From: Halobacillus naozhouensis
GTDB taxonomy: Bacteria; Bacillota; Bacilli; Bacillales; Halobacillaceae
NCBI RefSeq assembly: GCF_029714185.1
Contig: NZ_CP121671.1
Span: forward strand, 2,170,001 to 2,234,000
Length of the DNA: 64,000 bases
Direction of reading: 5' to 3'
The position numbers were made by a program, and so were the translations under genes. The notes under the pieces are model-generated. The model was not told the DNA's origin, did not search any database, and saw nothing but the letters and a program-made list of their open reading frames with translations. This document shows, piece after piece, positions 51,440 to 60,063 of this stretch (position 1 is its first letter; every line of letters begins with the position of its first letter).

Positions 51440-51842
51440 GACCTTTGAATACTCTGTAAGCCATGTTCTGTTCCATCGTACTGCAAACGGCGGTCAACCT
51501 CGTACTCCGGTGGTAACCATCTATCTGCCGCTGATCGCGACCTTTCATCAGGTTAAATTCCCTTCAAAAAGTGCCCCTACCTTAATTTGGGTTGCTCGCT
51601 CGCGGGGTTTACCTCGTTCCACCCAAAATATTTCTATTCTGGCTCCGTCACTGTGGCACTTTAAAGGTAGCAATACCCTATCCTATAAGGACGTAGGTAT
51701 CTTCCCTGCCGTTAACTTAAAAAGTTACCCTGACTTATGGTTTCGTCAGGCACGAACACTACAAACATCTCAGTTTGTGCGAGCATGGACTTTCCTCTGC
51801 ATCACTTGATGTAATACAGCGATTACCCGAGTATTCAAATGT
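51440..51842 (-). ncRNA. rnpB: RNase P RNA, Bacillus (B) type
   Basis: About 400 nt. The minus strand contains the diagnostic conserved segments G-A-G-G-A-A-A-G-T-C-C-A-T-G-C-T-C-G (P4/CR-I region), A-A-A-C-C-C-C-G-C-G-A-G-C-G-A-G-C-A-A-C and the 3' ACAGAACATGGCTTACAG. The ends pair through GAATACTC (51829-51836 reversed) and GAGTATTC (51448-51455 reversed), forming P1. Position between gpsB and ypsC is the same as in Bacillus subtilis. Ends are placed by P1 and are approximate. Confidence 0.97.
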
Positions 51843-51930
51843 GCATCATTCTTATCCGTGGCTCGTTAATAGTCACGTTCTCACATTATAGCAAATAGAA
51901 CTTGTACTGTCACCCGGTAATTATAGGAAT

Positions 51931-52248
51931 TTATTCTTCCGCATACTTTTTGCCAAAAACCGCCTTTTCCAAATTGGACACTCGCTTTAAGATATCATAA
52001 TTGACTTGATGGTTATTATTCATTGTCTGCCTTGATCGCTGCGGTGGCGCCGCTTCTCTCGTCGGTGTTTTCTTTAAGCGGTCATTTTCCTGCATCAGCC
52101 GGTCAATCTCTTTATTAAATGCTTCATAATCCTGAATAACTTGATCCAGGAATTCATCCACTTCTTCCTGATTGTACCCACGCATAGATGTCTTAAAGTC
52201 TTTTTCTAATATCGTTTTCCCATCCAAATTAAACTTTTCATCACTCAT
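51931..52248 (-). CDS. gpsB: Cell-division regulator GpsB
   Basis: A 105-aa DivIVA-like coiled-coil protein beginning M-S-D-E-K-F-N-L at 52248 after GAGGTG. The N-terminal lipid/protein-binding motif D-F-K-T-S-M-R-G-Y-N-Q-E-E-V-D-E-F-L-D is intact. A linker with T-P-T-R-E follows, and the C-terminal trimer helix V-S-N-L-E-K-A-V-F-G. It shuttles PBP1 between septum and side wall; the ponA gene lies in the same window. Confidence 0.96.
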   Translation of the reverse strand: MSDEKFNLDGKTILEKDFKTSMRGYNQEEVDEFLDQVIQDYEAFNKEIDRLMQENDRLKKTPTREAAPPQRSRQTMNNNHQVNYDILKRVSNLEKAVFGKKYAEE

Positions 52249-52331
52249 TACTCTCACCTCTGTTCAACACATTACTTATATTTTTTCAAAAGCTGGCGTG
52301 AATGTCAATTTAATCAACGTTAATTTTACAG

Positions 52332-52895
52332 TTACTGACTCCAATATTCTGGGTTTGCCATACGTAACTCTTCAACTGTTTCTTCTAAGTCATCTGGAGT
52401 TATGTAGGTCAAACTATAGGAATGATGTTCCGAATAAGCATGTACAAGTTTCAGGAAATACTTCGGGGTTCCCGGCGTATCTTCATCGTAAAGGATTAGA
52501 CAACCATCTGAATGTTCGATAAGAAATTGATCCCTCGCACGAAATTGATAAGGTCCTTCATATTCCTTCTCATAGATTGGCTTATAAAAATCAGCCAGCT
52601 CCGTTATTCTTTCATAAACAAGTTTGAGTTGATCAGGCCATTTGGAATGTTGATTTTGAAAAGGAGGGATGACACCAAGCTTAATAGGATAATCTTCTCT
52701 AAGATCTAAAATGATCTCGGCTGCCCAAAGCTCCACACCCATCTGACCGGAAATAATTACCCACTCAAGACCTTCTTCTATAAATTGAATCAGGCTTTTC
52801 CTGATTGTTTCCTTTACAAAGTCTATTTTAGGATCATCATGTTTAAAAATACCCATTTCCATAGGCTTGTACCCAGTTACGGCCACAGTTCTCAT
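52332..52895 (-). CDS. ypsA: YpsA (DUF1273, SLOG-like fold)
   Basis: A 187-aa protein. V-A-V-T-G-Y-K-P-M-E-M-G-I-F and V-I-I-S-G-Q-M-G-V-E-L-W-A-A-E are the glycine-rich loops of the SLOG Rossmann-like family that binds nucleotide-type ligands. In Firmicutes YpsA influences cell division and stress resistance. It lies just upstream of gpsB on the same strand, as in Bacillus. Confidence 0.93.
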   Translation of the reverse strand: MRTVAVTGYKPMEMGIFKHDDPKIDFVKETIRKSLIQFIEEGLEWVIISGQMGVELWAAEIILDLREDYPIKLGVIPPFQNQHSKWPDQLKLVYERITELADFYKPIYEKEYEGPYQFRARDQFLIEHSDGCLILYDEDTPGTPKYFLKLVHAYSEHHSYSLTYITPDDLEETVEELRMANPEYWSQ

Positions 52896-53006
52896 ATCAT
52901 CACTCTCCCTTCCTATTGTATGATAATTTTTCCTATTATTACACCATTAATTTTCTTTGGACAAACTAAACCTTTAAAATACCAGCGAAAATCTTGAGCA
53001 AAAATA

Positions 53007-53029
53007 AGCCACTAAACAAATTAGTGGCT
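53007..53029 (-). terminator. Terminator of cotD
   Basis: Perfect 9-bp stem AGCCACTAA (53007-53015) / TTAGTGGCT (53021-53029). On the minus strand TATTTTTG follows. Confidence 0.8.
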
Positions 53030-53035
53030 GAAGCT

Positions 53036-53395
53036 TTATTCCTCGGGCATGTTAAACGGTTGAAGCGGCATAGGAAAAGATGGAGCAGAACCCATTTGTC
53101 CTTGCGGCATCTCCATGAATCCTTGTTCTTGTTGCATTTGGGCATCCATCCAGTTATATCCCTGTGGTTCCATTCCTTGTGGCATATAATAATTTTCCTC
53201 ATTATAACCGTTCGTCTGTGAAACAGTCTGCGGGAAGTAATGATAATTATTTAATAAATGATGATTTTGGATTGTCAAATGGGTCGGGTGGATATGGTCG
53301 ATATTTTCTACGAAGTAATTGTCTTGAACACAGTGATGTACCGGATAGACAACCGGACGGCACTGTCTAACATGAGGGCAATGACGATAGTTCAT
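53036..53395 (-). CDS. cotD: CotD-family spore coat protein
   Basis: A 119-aa His/Tyr/Asn/Gln/Met-rich protein. The N-terminus C-P-H-V-R-Q-C-R-P-V-V-Y-P-V-H-H and the repeated H-I-H-P-T-H-L-T segment are typical of CotD, an inner spore coat protein. The C-terminal half has Gln/Met/Pro-rich P-Q-G-M-E-P-Q-G-Y repeats. AAGGAAGTGG precedes the ATG. Shows the organism forms spores. Expression is expected late in the mother cell. Confidence 0.9.
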   Translation of the reverse strand: MNYRHCPHVRQCRPVVYPVHHCVQDNYFVENIDHIHPTHLTIQNHHLLNNYHYFPQTVSQTNGYNEENYYMPQGMEPQGYNWMDAQMQQEQGFMEMPQGQMGSAPSFPMPLQPFNMPEE

Positions 53396-53485
53396 TCGTA
53401 ACCACTTCCTTTCACCTTTTCTTAACAGCCTATGTCACATATGCTGTGTTTGTACTAGGCGAAAACCCGATTATTTAAAATTAAC

Positions 53486-53514
53486 TAAAAAGACTGTCCA
53501 TTTATAGACAGTCT
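53486..53514 (-). terminator. Terminator of cdd
   Basis: Perfect 8-bp stem AGACTGTC (53491-53498) / GACAGTCT (53507-53514). On the minus strand TTTTTAG follows. Confidence 0.82.
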
Positions 53515-53521
53515 CTTAGGT

Positions 53522-53920
53522 TTATTTGGATAAATCATTAGCCGAAAATGAGAAAGGCAGTAACTCCTCCATTGACATCGTTTTAGTATCTCCATGAAGG
53601 TTCGTTATGTGAATCTCTCCATCAGGATTAAAAAATTCACTCATCACTTGACGACAAGAGCCACACGGCGGGACCGGACGTTCTGTATCCGCAACGACGG
53701 CTATCTCCTTAAAATCATGATAGCCGTCAGCTATAGCTTTAAATATGGCCACACGTTCGGCACAACAAGTGACAGGATAGGCTGCATTCTCTATATTACA
53801 ACCTGTATATAAGGTGCCATCCATCGTAAGTAATGATGCTCCCACCTTAAACTTGGAATAAGGAACATAGGCTCGCTCTCTTATTGTTTTCGCTTCTTGT
53901 ATTAATTTTTCTTTGTTCAA
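53522..53920 (-). CDS. cdd: Cytidine deaminase
   Basis: A 132-aa tetrameric zinc enzyme for pyrimidine salvage. C-N-I-E-N-A-A-Y-P, C-C-A-E-R-V-A (zinc Cys and catalytic Glu) and P-P-C-G-S-C-R-Q-V (two zinc Cys) are all present. Translation begins at the TTG at 53920 after GGAGGG. Confidence 0.96.
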   Translation of the reverse strand: MNKEKLIQEAKTIRERAYVPYSKFKVGASLLTMDGTLYTGCNIENAAYPVTCCAERVAIFKAIADGYHDFKEIAVVADTERPVPPCGSCRQVMSEFFNPDGEIHITNLHGDTKTMSMEELLPFSFSANDLSK

Positions 53921-53997
53921 TCAGGTTCCCTCCCTCATATTGGGAAGACTATTATAAAAGATTGCATGCATTTTGTAAAGCGGTTTCATACAGTGCT

Positions 53998-54354
53998 TCA
54001 TTGCTTCTCCAAATCATTCAGTACCATATCCAGAACATAATGGGAAGATTGATGCAGCTCCTTAAAACGTTTCCGTTCTACATCGTGATAATAACTGTGT
54101 AAGATCAACATTTCCATATTCTCATGAGTTGATTTTACCTGGTTGGGGTGCACAGACACCCCACGGCTTTTAACAAATTCCTCAGCCTCTTCTAGCCATT
54201 GACTAGTCAGTTCAAACATAGGAGCTGTTTCGCTTTTAACTTTATGAAAAAATTCCAGGCTTTTTGTATCAGCTGGATCCTCTGTTTTCACAAATTGCTC
54301 GTGAAGATCATCAATCATCTGTTTACACTTTATTGTTGTTTCTTTAAGTGACAT
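53998..54354 (-). CDS. yppE: YppE family protein (DUF1798)
   Basis: A 118-aa four-helix protein of the DUF1798 family, K-E-T-T-I-K-C-K-Q-M-I-D-D-L-H-E-Q-F. The position between the cdd/cotD group and recU matches yppE of Bacillus subtilis. Function unknown. AAGGTGTG precedes the ATG. Confidence 0.85.
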   Translation of the reverse strand: MSLKETTIKCKQMIDDLHEQFVKTEDPADTKSLEFFHKVKSETAPMFELTSQWLEEAEEFVKSRGVSVHPNQVKSTHENMEMLILHSYYHDVERKRFKELHQSSHYVLDMVLNDLEKQ

Positions 54355-54414
54355 ATCTCTTCAACACACCTTTTTCTCCAACCATACCATTATTAAGCTA
54401 CTCTAATCAAAAGC

Positions 54415-54681
54415 TTACCCTACAGATCTACGTCTGGCAGATGCAGCATACTTTTTCACGAATAATTGCTGTTGCTCTTTTTTCGCCACCTTTAACTGAC
54501 CACGCAGGTGCAGTACCTCCTCTTTAAGGAAATCGATTTCTTTACGGTGTGACACTGCCATCGTAAACACCACTTCATCCGTTTTAAGGGAGATTCGATT
54601 TTCCATTTGGGAAAATTTATCCCTTAACAATTCCAACTGCTCTTCGTACATGGCCATGGAAACGACAGATTGTTTGTCCAT
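54415..54681 (-). CDS. 88-aa coiled-coil protein of unknown function
   Basis: A charged helical protein, E-E-Q-L-E-L-L-R-D-K-F-S-Q-M-E-N-R-I-S, with heptad-like leucines in the second half (E-E-V-L-H-L-R-G-Q-L-K-V) and a basic end A-R-R-R-S-V-G. GAGGAGG lies 6 bp before the ATG, supporting a real gene. No family recognised. It is the first gene of a possible transcript with yppE. Confidence 0.68.
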   Translation of the reverse strand: MDKQSVVSMAMYEEQLELLRDKFSQMENRISLKTDEVVFTMAVSHRKEIDFLKEEVLHLRGQLKVAKKEQQQLFVKKYAASARRRSVG

Positions 54682-54922
54682 TTATTTTCCTCCTCAAAAA
54701 GCTGTTAAGGTTAAAATTCTCCGCCGACTGCATAACTCCTTTACACATGACAAGACTAGAACTAATGCTACAAAACAACCTAGCTTATGTAAGGTATCGA
54801 CAATAAGAATACTTTGATTGCGAGTCGTTAGCCTTCACAAATTACACAAGATGATAAAGTGTCGATTTATTGTCAAATACTATTTTCAGGACACGTCACA
54901 TATTGAAAGGAGGTCATATTCC

Positions 54923-55015
54923 ATGCCGAAGAAAAAGCCAAAAGAAAAGAAGAAACCTACACCGGCTAAAACTGATAACCCTAAGTTATCAGGTGAGGAT
55001 CGCCCATCCACTTAA
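54923..55015 (+). CDS. sspM: Small acid-soluble spore protein, SspM-like
   Basis: A 30-aa basic peptide, M-P-K-K-K-P-K-E-K-K-K-P-T-P, ending L-S-G-E-D-R-P-S-T, close to the SspM end L-G-G-P-N-R-P-S-T. AAAGGAGG lies 9 bp before the ATG. The site near yppE and recU fits the Bacillus gene order. It would be expressed in the forespore; an AATACTA element at about 54875 could be a sigma-G -10, which is weak evidence. Confidence 0.68.
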   Translation: MPKKKPKEKKKPTPAKTDNPKLSGEDRPST

Positions 55016-55022
55016 CCAAAAA

Positions 55023-55053
55023 TGGAGGCGTGGTGTTTTCTGAATCCCGCCTC
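55023..55053 (+). terminator. Terminator of the SspM-like gene
   Basis: GGAGGCG (55023-55029) / CGCCTCC (55047-55053) stem with an 17-nt loop, directly after the stop codon. Confidence 0.65.
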
Positions 55054-55130
55054 CCCTTCCCCCATAAAACTCTTCTTCCGTTCGAATTTATGTGTTTGGT
55101 GTAGAAAAAGGTGTAAAAATAATGGATTAT

Positions 55131-55159
55131 TTGTTGTTATTTGCGGGAAAAAGTATAAT
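55131..55159 (+). promoter_or_regulatory. Sigma-A promoter of recU-ponA
   Basis: TTGTTG (55131-55136), a 17-bp spacer and TATAAT (55154-55159), about 125 bp before the recU start. Confidence 0.62.
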
Positions 55160-55283
55160 AGAGTGAAACTTCTTCGTGCTCTAAAACGTTTAATAGGATA
55201 TGAAGATGCTTCCCCATATTTCTGTTACACTTGGCGGCTTTTTTTTGGTATGATACCCTCATGGCATTAGGGAGGGAAGTACT

Positions 55284-55874
55284 GTGAATTATCCCAATGG
55301 GAGAAAAGGTGTAAGTCAGAGATCGTCAAAACAAGGGAAGACACAGGCCACTTTTAGTAATAGAGGTATGACCTTAGAAGAAGATATTGCATTAACCAAT
55401 GATTATTATAGACACGCAAATATTGCAATTGTTCACAAAAATCCTACACCTATTCAAATTGTAAATGTAGATTATCCAAAAAGAAGTGCAGCAGTCATTA
55501 AAGAAGCATACTTCAAACAGGCTTCAACAACGGATTTTAATGGAGTTTATCGAGGTCGTTATATTGACTTTGAGGCAAAGGAAACGAAGAATAAGACATC
55601 GTTCCCCTTAAGCAACATACACCAGCATCAAATTGATCATATGCGGGCATGTGAGGCACACGGAGGCATATGCTTTATTATTGTCAAATTTGCCATACAT
55701 GAAGAAGTTTACTTTTTACCCGCAGCTAAACTTTTTTGGTATTGGAATGATCAATTTCAAGGCGGGCGAAAATCAATTCCTTATGATCATATGAAAGTTG
55801 AAGGAGAGCTCCTCCCCTTTCATTATCAAGCAAGAGTTGATTATGCTGCCGCTTTAGATAAGCTCTATTTTTGA
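55284..55874 (+). CDS. recU: Holliday junction resolvase RecU
   Basis: A 196-aa nuclease that cuts four-way junctions. R-G-M-T-L-E-E-D-I, K-R-S-A-A-V-I-K-E-A-Y-F-K-Q-A-S-T-T-D-F and D-F-E-A-K-E-T are the family blocks; the last carries the catalytic Glu and Lys of the restriction-nuclease fold. The GTG start follows GGGAGGGAAG. It ends 17 bp before ponA, the conserved pair in Bacilli. Confidence 0.96.
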   Translation: MNYPNGRKGVSQRSSKQGKTQATFSNRGMTLEEDIALTNDYYRHANIAIVHKNPTPIQIVNVDYPKRSAAVIKEAYFKQASTTDFNGVYRGRYIDFEAKETKNKTSFPLSNIHQHQIDHMRACEAHGGICFIIVKFAIHEEVYFLPAAKLFWYWNDQFQGGRKSIPYDHMKVEGELLPFHYQARVDYAAALDKLYF

Positions 55875-55891
55875 ATTGGAGGAAGAGCAAC

Positions 55892-58567
55892 ATGGCCAAC
55901 GAAAGCCAATCAAGAAGTGCAAGACGTAAGCAATTAAAGTCAAATAAAAAGGGGACGAAAAAACCAACCTTCAAACGAATCGTTATGACTCTTTTAACGT
56001 TAGGTATCGTTCTCATGTTAGCCGTAGGCGGCTTATTCACCTATTACATTTTAACAGCACCTGAATTAAATGAAGAGCAATTATCTGATCCTATCTCATC
56101 TAAGTTGTATGATAAAAACGGTGATTTCATTACGGACTTAGCCGGAAAGCAAAGAAGGACTAAAGTTAGTTATAATGATCTGCCTCCCAAGCTTATTGAT
56201 GCGGTTCTAGCTACCGAGGACGTCCGATTCTTTGAACATATTGGAATAGATTTCAGGCGTATTGCTGCAGCTATTATCGCTAACATTAAGGAAGGGTTCG
56301 GAGCTGAAGGTGCCAGCACCATAACCCAGCAAGTTGTTAAACGTTCCTTTTTGTCGAGTGATAAAACATTAAAGCGTAAAGTACAAGAACAGTATTTAGC
56401 TATCAAACTAGATCAGGAATACTCGAAAGAGAAGATTTTAGAAATGTATCTGAATAAAATTTATTATGGAAGAGGCGCCTATGGCGTAGCAGAGGCAGCT
56501 CAAACTTATTTTGGCAAAAATGAATTAAGTAAACTGACATTGCCAGAAATAGCTTTACTTGCAGGACTACCACAACGTCCTTCAGCCTATAATCCATATG
56601 AAAATCCTGAACTTGCGAAACAACGAATGAGTGTTGTACTCAGCTTGATGGTCCAGCACGGGAAAATCAGTGAAGAAGAGGCTGAGAAGGCAAGACAAAC
56701 AAATGTAGAAGATTTACTAGCTGAACAAACTGAAAGAGAATCACCATATAAGGCATTTATCGACCAGGTTCGAGAAGAAGTAGAGGCAAAAATGGATGGT
56801 GCCAATATATACAAAGATGGTTTAAAAATCTATACAACGCTAGACCCTGAGGCACAGCAATATGTTGAGCAAATGCTCGGTAAAGAGAGTACAATTAATT
56901 GGCCAGGTGACAAGGTTGAAACCGGGGTCGCTGTGACCGATACCCAAACAGGTGCAGTTCGAGCTATCGGCGGCGGTCGCAGCTATAAAGAAGGTAATTT
57001 TAACTATGCTACAGACACACAAAGGCATCCAGGATCAACCTTAAAGCCAATATCAGCTTATGGTCCAGCTATTCAATATAATAAATTGTCAACTTATCAT
57101 CAGATTAAAGACGAACCGATTGATATTAATGGCTACTCCCCTAATAACTATGATGACAGGTTCCGTGGCTGGGTAAGTATGCGTTACGCTCTCAGTCGTT
57201 CCTTAAATATTCCAGCTGTGAAAACGTTGCATGAAACAGGTCTTAATAAAGCGCAGAAATTTGCGGAAGGACTAGGCATTAACTTCGAGGATGATCAGAT
57301 GTACTTAAGTGATGCCATCGGTGGGGGAAATGCAGCGGTCAGTCCTCTACAGCTAAGCGGCGCATATGCAGCCTTTGGAAATGAAGGGGTTTATAACGAA
57401 CCATATACAGTCAGAAAAGTAGAGGTCCCGGGTCAAGGAACGGTTGATTTAAAACCTGAGCCTAAATCGGCTATGAACAGTTACACAGCTTACATGATCA
57501 CATCCATGCTACAAACTGTAATGTCGGAAGGTACAGGAACAGCAGCAAACGTTCCAGGACTTCCTGAAGCAGGTAAGACAGGTACAACGAACAGTGAACT
57601 CAAAAATGGTAATGACATCGTTCCTGATTCCTGGTTCAGCGGTTACACGACAAATTATTCGATATCGATATGGACTGGTTATCCAGATGAATACAAGAAT
57701 CTATCTGAAGCAACTCAAGATATTCCTAAACAGATGTTTAAGTCAATCATGAGTCATATTTCGGAAGGGAAAGAAACAAGCGACTTTCAGAAACCGGGAT
57801 CCGTTGAAAGGGTTGAAGTAGAGGAAGGCTCACGCCCTGCTAAATTACCGAGCCCATATACTCCGGAAAGTCGTATTATAACGGAATTGTTCCACGTTGA
57901 TAATACGCCGTCTCAAGTTTCTCAAGTCTTCCAGAAGCTGGATCCGGTTCAAGATCTGTCAGCTTCCTATGATACTGAAGCACAGGCCATAAACCTTGAA
58001 TGGGGCTATGAAGAACCTGAAGGGGTTTCATTTGAAGTAACTGTTTCCATTGATGGCGGAGAATCGAGACAACTTACGAGAACGAAAGATAGTACAGTGG
58101 AGATCACGAATGCTCAGCCTGGTTCTTCCTACGAATTTACGGTAACTGCCGTAAGTGATAATGAGAATGCGGAAGCCAGTGATCCAGCCTCTGCCAGCGT
58201 AGAAGTTCCTGCAGAGGAAGGAGCTGAGGAAAATCCTGAGGGTGAAACTCCTGAAGAGGAGAACCCTGAAGGTGAAACTCCTGAAGATGAACAGAACAAC
58301 GAAGGCAACGGAAATCAGAACGGTAACAATGGAAATAATGGTAACGAAAATGGTAATGAAAGCGGCAATGGTCAAGGTAACGACGGTCAAGGAAATGGAA
58401 ATCAGAACGAAAACCCTGACAGAGATAATACAGAGAATGAAGAACAACCCCCACCAGAAGATGGAGGACAGCCACCCGAGGAGCCTCAGCCTCCTCAAGA
58501 TCCTCAAGAGGGTGGTGAACAACAACAGCCGCCTGAGCAACCTGAGGGGCAAGGTGAAGCTGCATAA
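55892..58567 (+). CDS. ponA: Class A penicillin-binding protein PBP1a/b
   Basis: An 891-aa bifunctional cell-wall enzyme; the ATG at 55892 follows GGAGGAAGAG. One N-terminal membrane helix is followed by the GT51 transglycosylase (E-D-V-R-F-F-E-H, G-A-S-T-I-T-Q-Q, K-I-Y-Y-G-R-G-A-Y-G) and the transpeptidase with S-T-L-K (about residue 385), S-L-N and K-T-G-T-T. A fibronectin-III-like domain follows. The last 110 or so residues are a disordered tail with two N-P-E-G-E-T-P-E repeats, an Asn/Gly-rich block and a Pro/Gln/Glu-rich end. GpsB controls this protein in Bacillus. Confidence 0.97.
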   Translation: MANESQSRSARRKQLKSNKKGTKKPTFKRIVMTLLTLGIVLMLAVGGLFTYYILTAPELNEEQLSDPISSKLYDKNGDFITDLAGKQRRTKVSYNDLPPKLIDAVLATEDVRFFEHIGIDFRRIAAAIIANIKEGFGAEGASTITQQVVKRSFLSSDKTLKRKVQEQYLAIKLDQEYSKEKILEMYLNKIYYGRGAYGVAEAAQTYFGKNELSKLTLPEIALLAGLPQRPSAYNPYENPELAKQRMSVVLSLMVQHGKISEEEAEKARQTNVEDLLAEQTERESPYKAFIDQVREEVEAKMDGANIYKDGLKIYTTLDPEAQQYVEQMLGKESTINWPGDKVETGVAVTDTQTGAVRAIGGGRSYKEGNFNYATDTQRHPGSTLKPISAYGPAIQYNKLSTYHQIKDEPIDINGYSPNNYDDRFRGWVSMRYALSRSLNIPAVKTLHETGLNKAQKFAEGLGINFEDDQMYLSDAIGGGNAAVSPLQLSGAYAAFGNEGVYNEPYTVRKVEVPGQGTVDLKPEPKSAMNSYTAYMITSMLQTVMSEGTGTAANVPGLPEAGKTGTTNSELKNGNDIVPDSWFSGYTTNYSISIWTGYPDEYKNLSEATQDIPKQMFKSIMSHISEGKETSDFQKPGSVERVEVEEGSRPAKLPSPYTPESRIITELFHVDNTPSQVSQVFQKLDPVQDLSASYDTEAQAINLEWGYEEPEGVSFEVTVSIDGGESRQLTRTKDSTVEITNAQPGSSYEFTVTAVSDNENAEASDPASASVEVPAEEGAEENPEGETPEEENPEGETPEDEQNNEGNGNQNGNNGNNGNENGNESGNGQGNDGQGNGNQNENPDRDNTENEEQPPPEDGGQPPEEPQPPQDPQEGGEQQQPPEQPEGQGEAA

Positions 58568-58573
58568 GCATAA

Positions 58574-58610
58574 AATAAATCCCACTATCAACTCGATAGT
58601 GGGATTTATT
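58574..58610. terminator. Bidirectional terminator between ponA and nth
   Basis: Perfect 16-bp stem AATAAATCCCACTATC (58574-58589) / GATAGTGGGATTTATT (58595-58610) with a 5-nt loop. It serves convergent genes. Confidence 0.88.
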
Positions 58611-58612
58611 TA

Positions 58613-59272
58613 TTATAAAGTTTTTTCTTTTTTCCGCATCCGCTTCTGCCCTTCCCTGCAAAGATGCAGCAATGGACATTCCTCACATTGAGGACGTTGC
58701 GCCTTACAATGGTAACGCCCGAAGAAAATCATCCGGTGATGGGTGTCACTCCACTCTTCTTTTGGAATTTTACGCATCAACGTTTTTTCAACCTCTAAAA
58801 CCGAGTCCTTATATCTGCAAATACCTAAACGCTTGGACACCCGTTCAACATGCGTGTCTACCGCAATAGCTGGTTCCTCAAAAGCTACGGAAGCTACTAC
58901 ATTCGCTGTTTTTCTTCCCACACCAGCTAGACTTTCTAGCTCTTGTTTCGTCGATGGCACACTGCCATCAAATTTTTCAATGATGGTGTGGGAAAGCTTT
59001 TGAATGTTTTTAGCTTTGTTTCTATACAATCCAATGGATTTAATGTCATGCTGTAACTCTTCTAGAGGCACAGCAAGGTAATCTTCAGGACTTCTATACT
59101 TTTGAAATAAGTTTGGAGTCACCTTATTAACTAATGCGTCTGTAGCCTGAGCTGACAATACGACCGCCACAAGCAGCTCAAAAGCATTGCTGTGAGTAAG
59201 CTCACATTCAGCATCAGGGAACATTTCTTCAAATGCATCGAGGCATTCTCTTACTTGACTTTTATTAAGCAT
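58613..59272 (-). CDS. nth: Endonuclease III
   Basis: A 219-aa base-excision repair glycosylase/AP lyase. L-A-G-V-G-R-K-T-A-N-V-V (helix-hairpin-helix with catalytic Lys), A-V-D-T-H-V-E-R-V (catalytic Asp) and the iron-sulfur loop C-K-A-Q-R-P-Q-C-E-E-C-P-L-L-H-L-C are all present. The ribosome site lies in the last codons of dnaD. Confidence 0.97.
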   Translation of the reverse strand: MLNKSQVRECLDAFEEMFPDAECELTHSNAFELLVAVVLSAQATDALVNKVTPNLFQKYRSPEDYLAVPLEELQHDIKSIGLYRNKAKNIQKLSHTIIEKFDGSVPSTKQELESLAGVGRKTANVVASVAFEEPAIAVDTHVERVSKRLGICRYKDSVLEVEKTLMRKIPKEEWSDTHHRMIFFGRYHCKAQRPQCEECPLLHLCREGQKRMRKKEKTL

Positions 59273-59282
59273 AACGTTTCTC

Positions 59283-59978
59283 CTATAAATCCTCCTCTAA
59301 CCAATTATAGTATAACGATACATCTCTCTTTGGCTTTGTTTTAGTGGAGGAAGAATTTTTTACTTGTCCTTGTCTGAATTGCTTTCCATGCTGACGAGCT
59401 TGATCAACAGTTTGGATTCCTTTTCGCTTCCACTCTCTTAAAATACGGTCAATGTATTTAAAATTGAGTTTCCCCATTAACACGGCTTCTCTTAATGCTG
59501 CTTTTATGAGAGAAGGTGCTTGTTCTTCCTGATCAAGCCAGATATTGATATTCTCTATTTCAAAAGGAGACAATGGCCGGCCGAACTCTTGCTCAAATAA
59601 AGGGAATAAATTTTCTGTATGCTTTTTATCATCAGAATAGGAAATTGTACGTTCCGCAAATAATTTTTCCCATAACGGCTCTAACGAATAAGATTCATTT
59701 ATTACTAATTGCTCACTATGTTTCTGCTCTATAGTGACGAATTGTTTTTGCATCAATTTTCTTAATACCTTTGAACAGTCCTGGCTTGAAAACGAAAGAT
59801 ATTCAGCCAATTGTTCAGGAGTTGGAAAAGGATTCCCATCCAGATAAAAACGGTGAATTTGTAACAAGACAGCAAGCTCTTGCTCATCCATTCCTAATTG
59901 TCGATATTGTAGTAATAACTGTTTCGGAATCATCATTTGTTGATTTATGATCTCCTCGAAACTTTGATATTTCGCCAA
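59283..59978 (-). CDS. dnaD: Primosomal protein DnaD
   Basis: About 231 aa. An N-terminal winged-helix DDBH1 domain (I-P-K-Q-L-L-L-Q-Y-R-Q-L-G) and the C-terminal DDBH2 domain (F-E-Q-E-F-G-R-P-L-S-P-F-E-I-E, E-A-V-L-M-G-K-L-N-F-K-Y-I-D-R-I-L) show DnaD of Firmicutes replication restart/initiation. The TTG at 59978, 6 bp after GAGGTGA, is preferred to the GTG at 59987. Directly upstream of nth. Confidence 0.94.
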   Translation of the reverse strand: MAKYQSFEEIINQQMMIPKQLLLQYRQLGMDEQELAVLLQIHRFYLDGNPFPTPEQLAEYLSFSSQDCSKVLRKLMQKQFVTIEQKHSEQLVINESYSLEPLWEKLFAERTISYSDDKKHTENLFPLFEQEFGRPLSPFEIENINIWLDQEEQAPSLIKAALREAVLMGKLNFKYIDRILREWKRKGIQTVDQARQHGKQFRQGQVKNSSSTKTKPKRDVSLYYNWLEEDL

Positions 59979-60012
59979 GGTGTTCACCTCATTCTGTGGT
60001 GGTTATAAGCAG

Positions 60013-60052
60013 GAAAAACACCGATAGCTAAAAAAACAATAACGTATCGGTG
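60013..60052 (-). terminator. Terminator between asnS and dnaD
   Basis: CACCGATA (60019-60026) / TATCGGTG (60045-60052) stem with an 18-nt A-rich loop. The minus strand ends TTTTTCC. It separates the aspB-asnS unit from dnaD-nth. Confidence 0.75.
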
Positions 60053-60063
60053 CCTTTCCCTTA

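Noticed and set aside
51510..51809. Open frame of 99 codons on the plus strand
   Set aside because: It lies antisense within the RNase P RNA gene, whose conserved elements explain the sequence.
55022..55270. 82-codon plus frame between the SspM-like gene and recU
   Set aside because: It begins in a terminator hairpin, overlaps the recU promoter and has no ribosome site or coding character.
58028..58691. Long frames on both strands over the ponA tail
   Set aside because: They are shadows of the repetitive Glu/Asn/Gly/Pro coding region of PBP1 (Leu/Val/Arg-rich or Lys/Met-rich low complexity).
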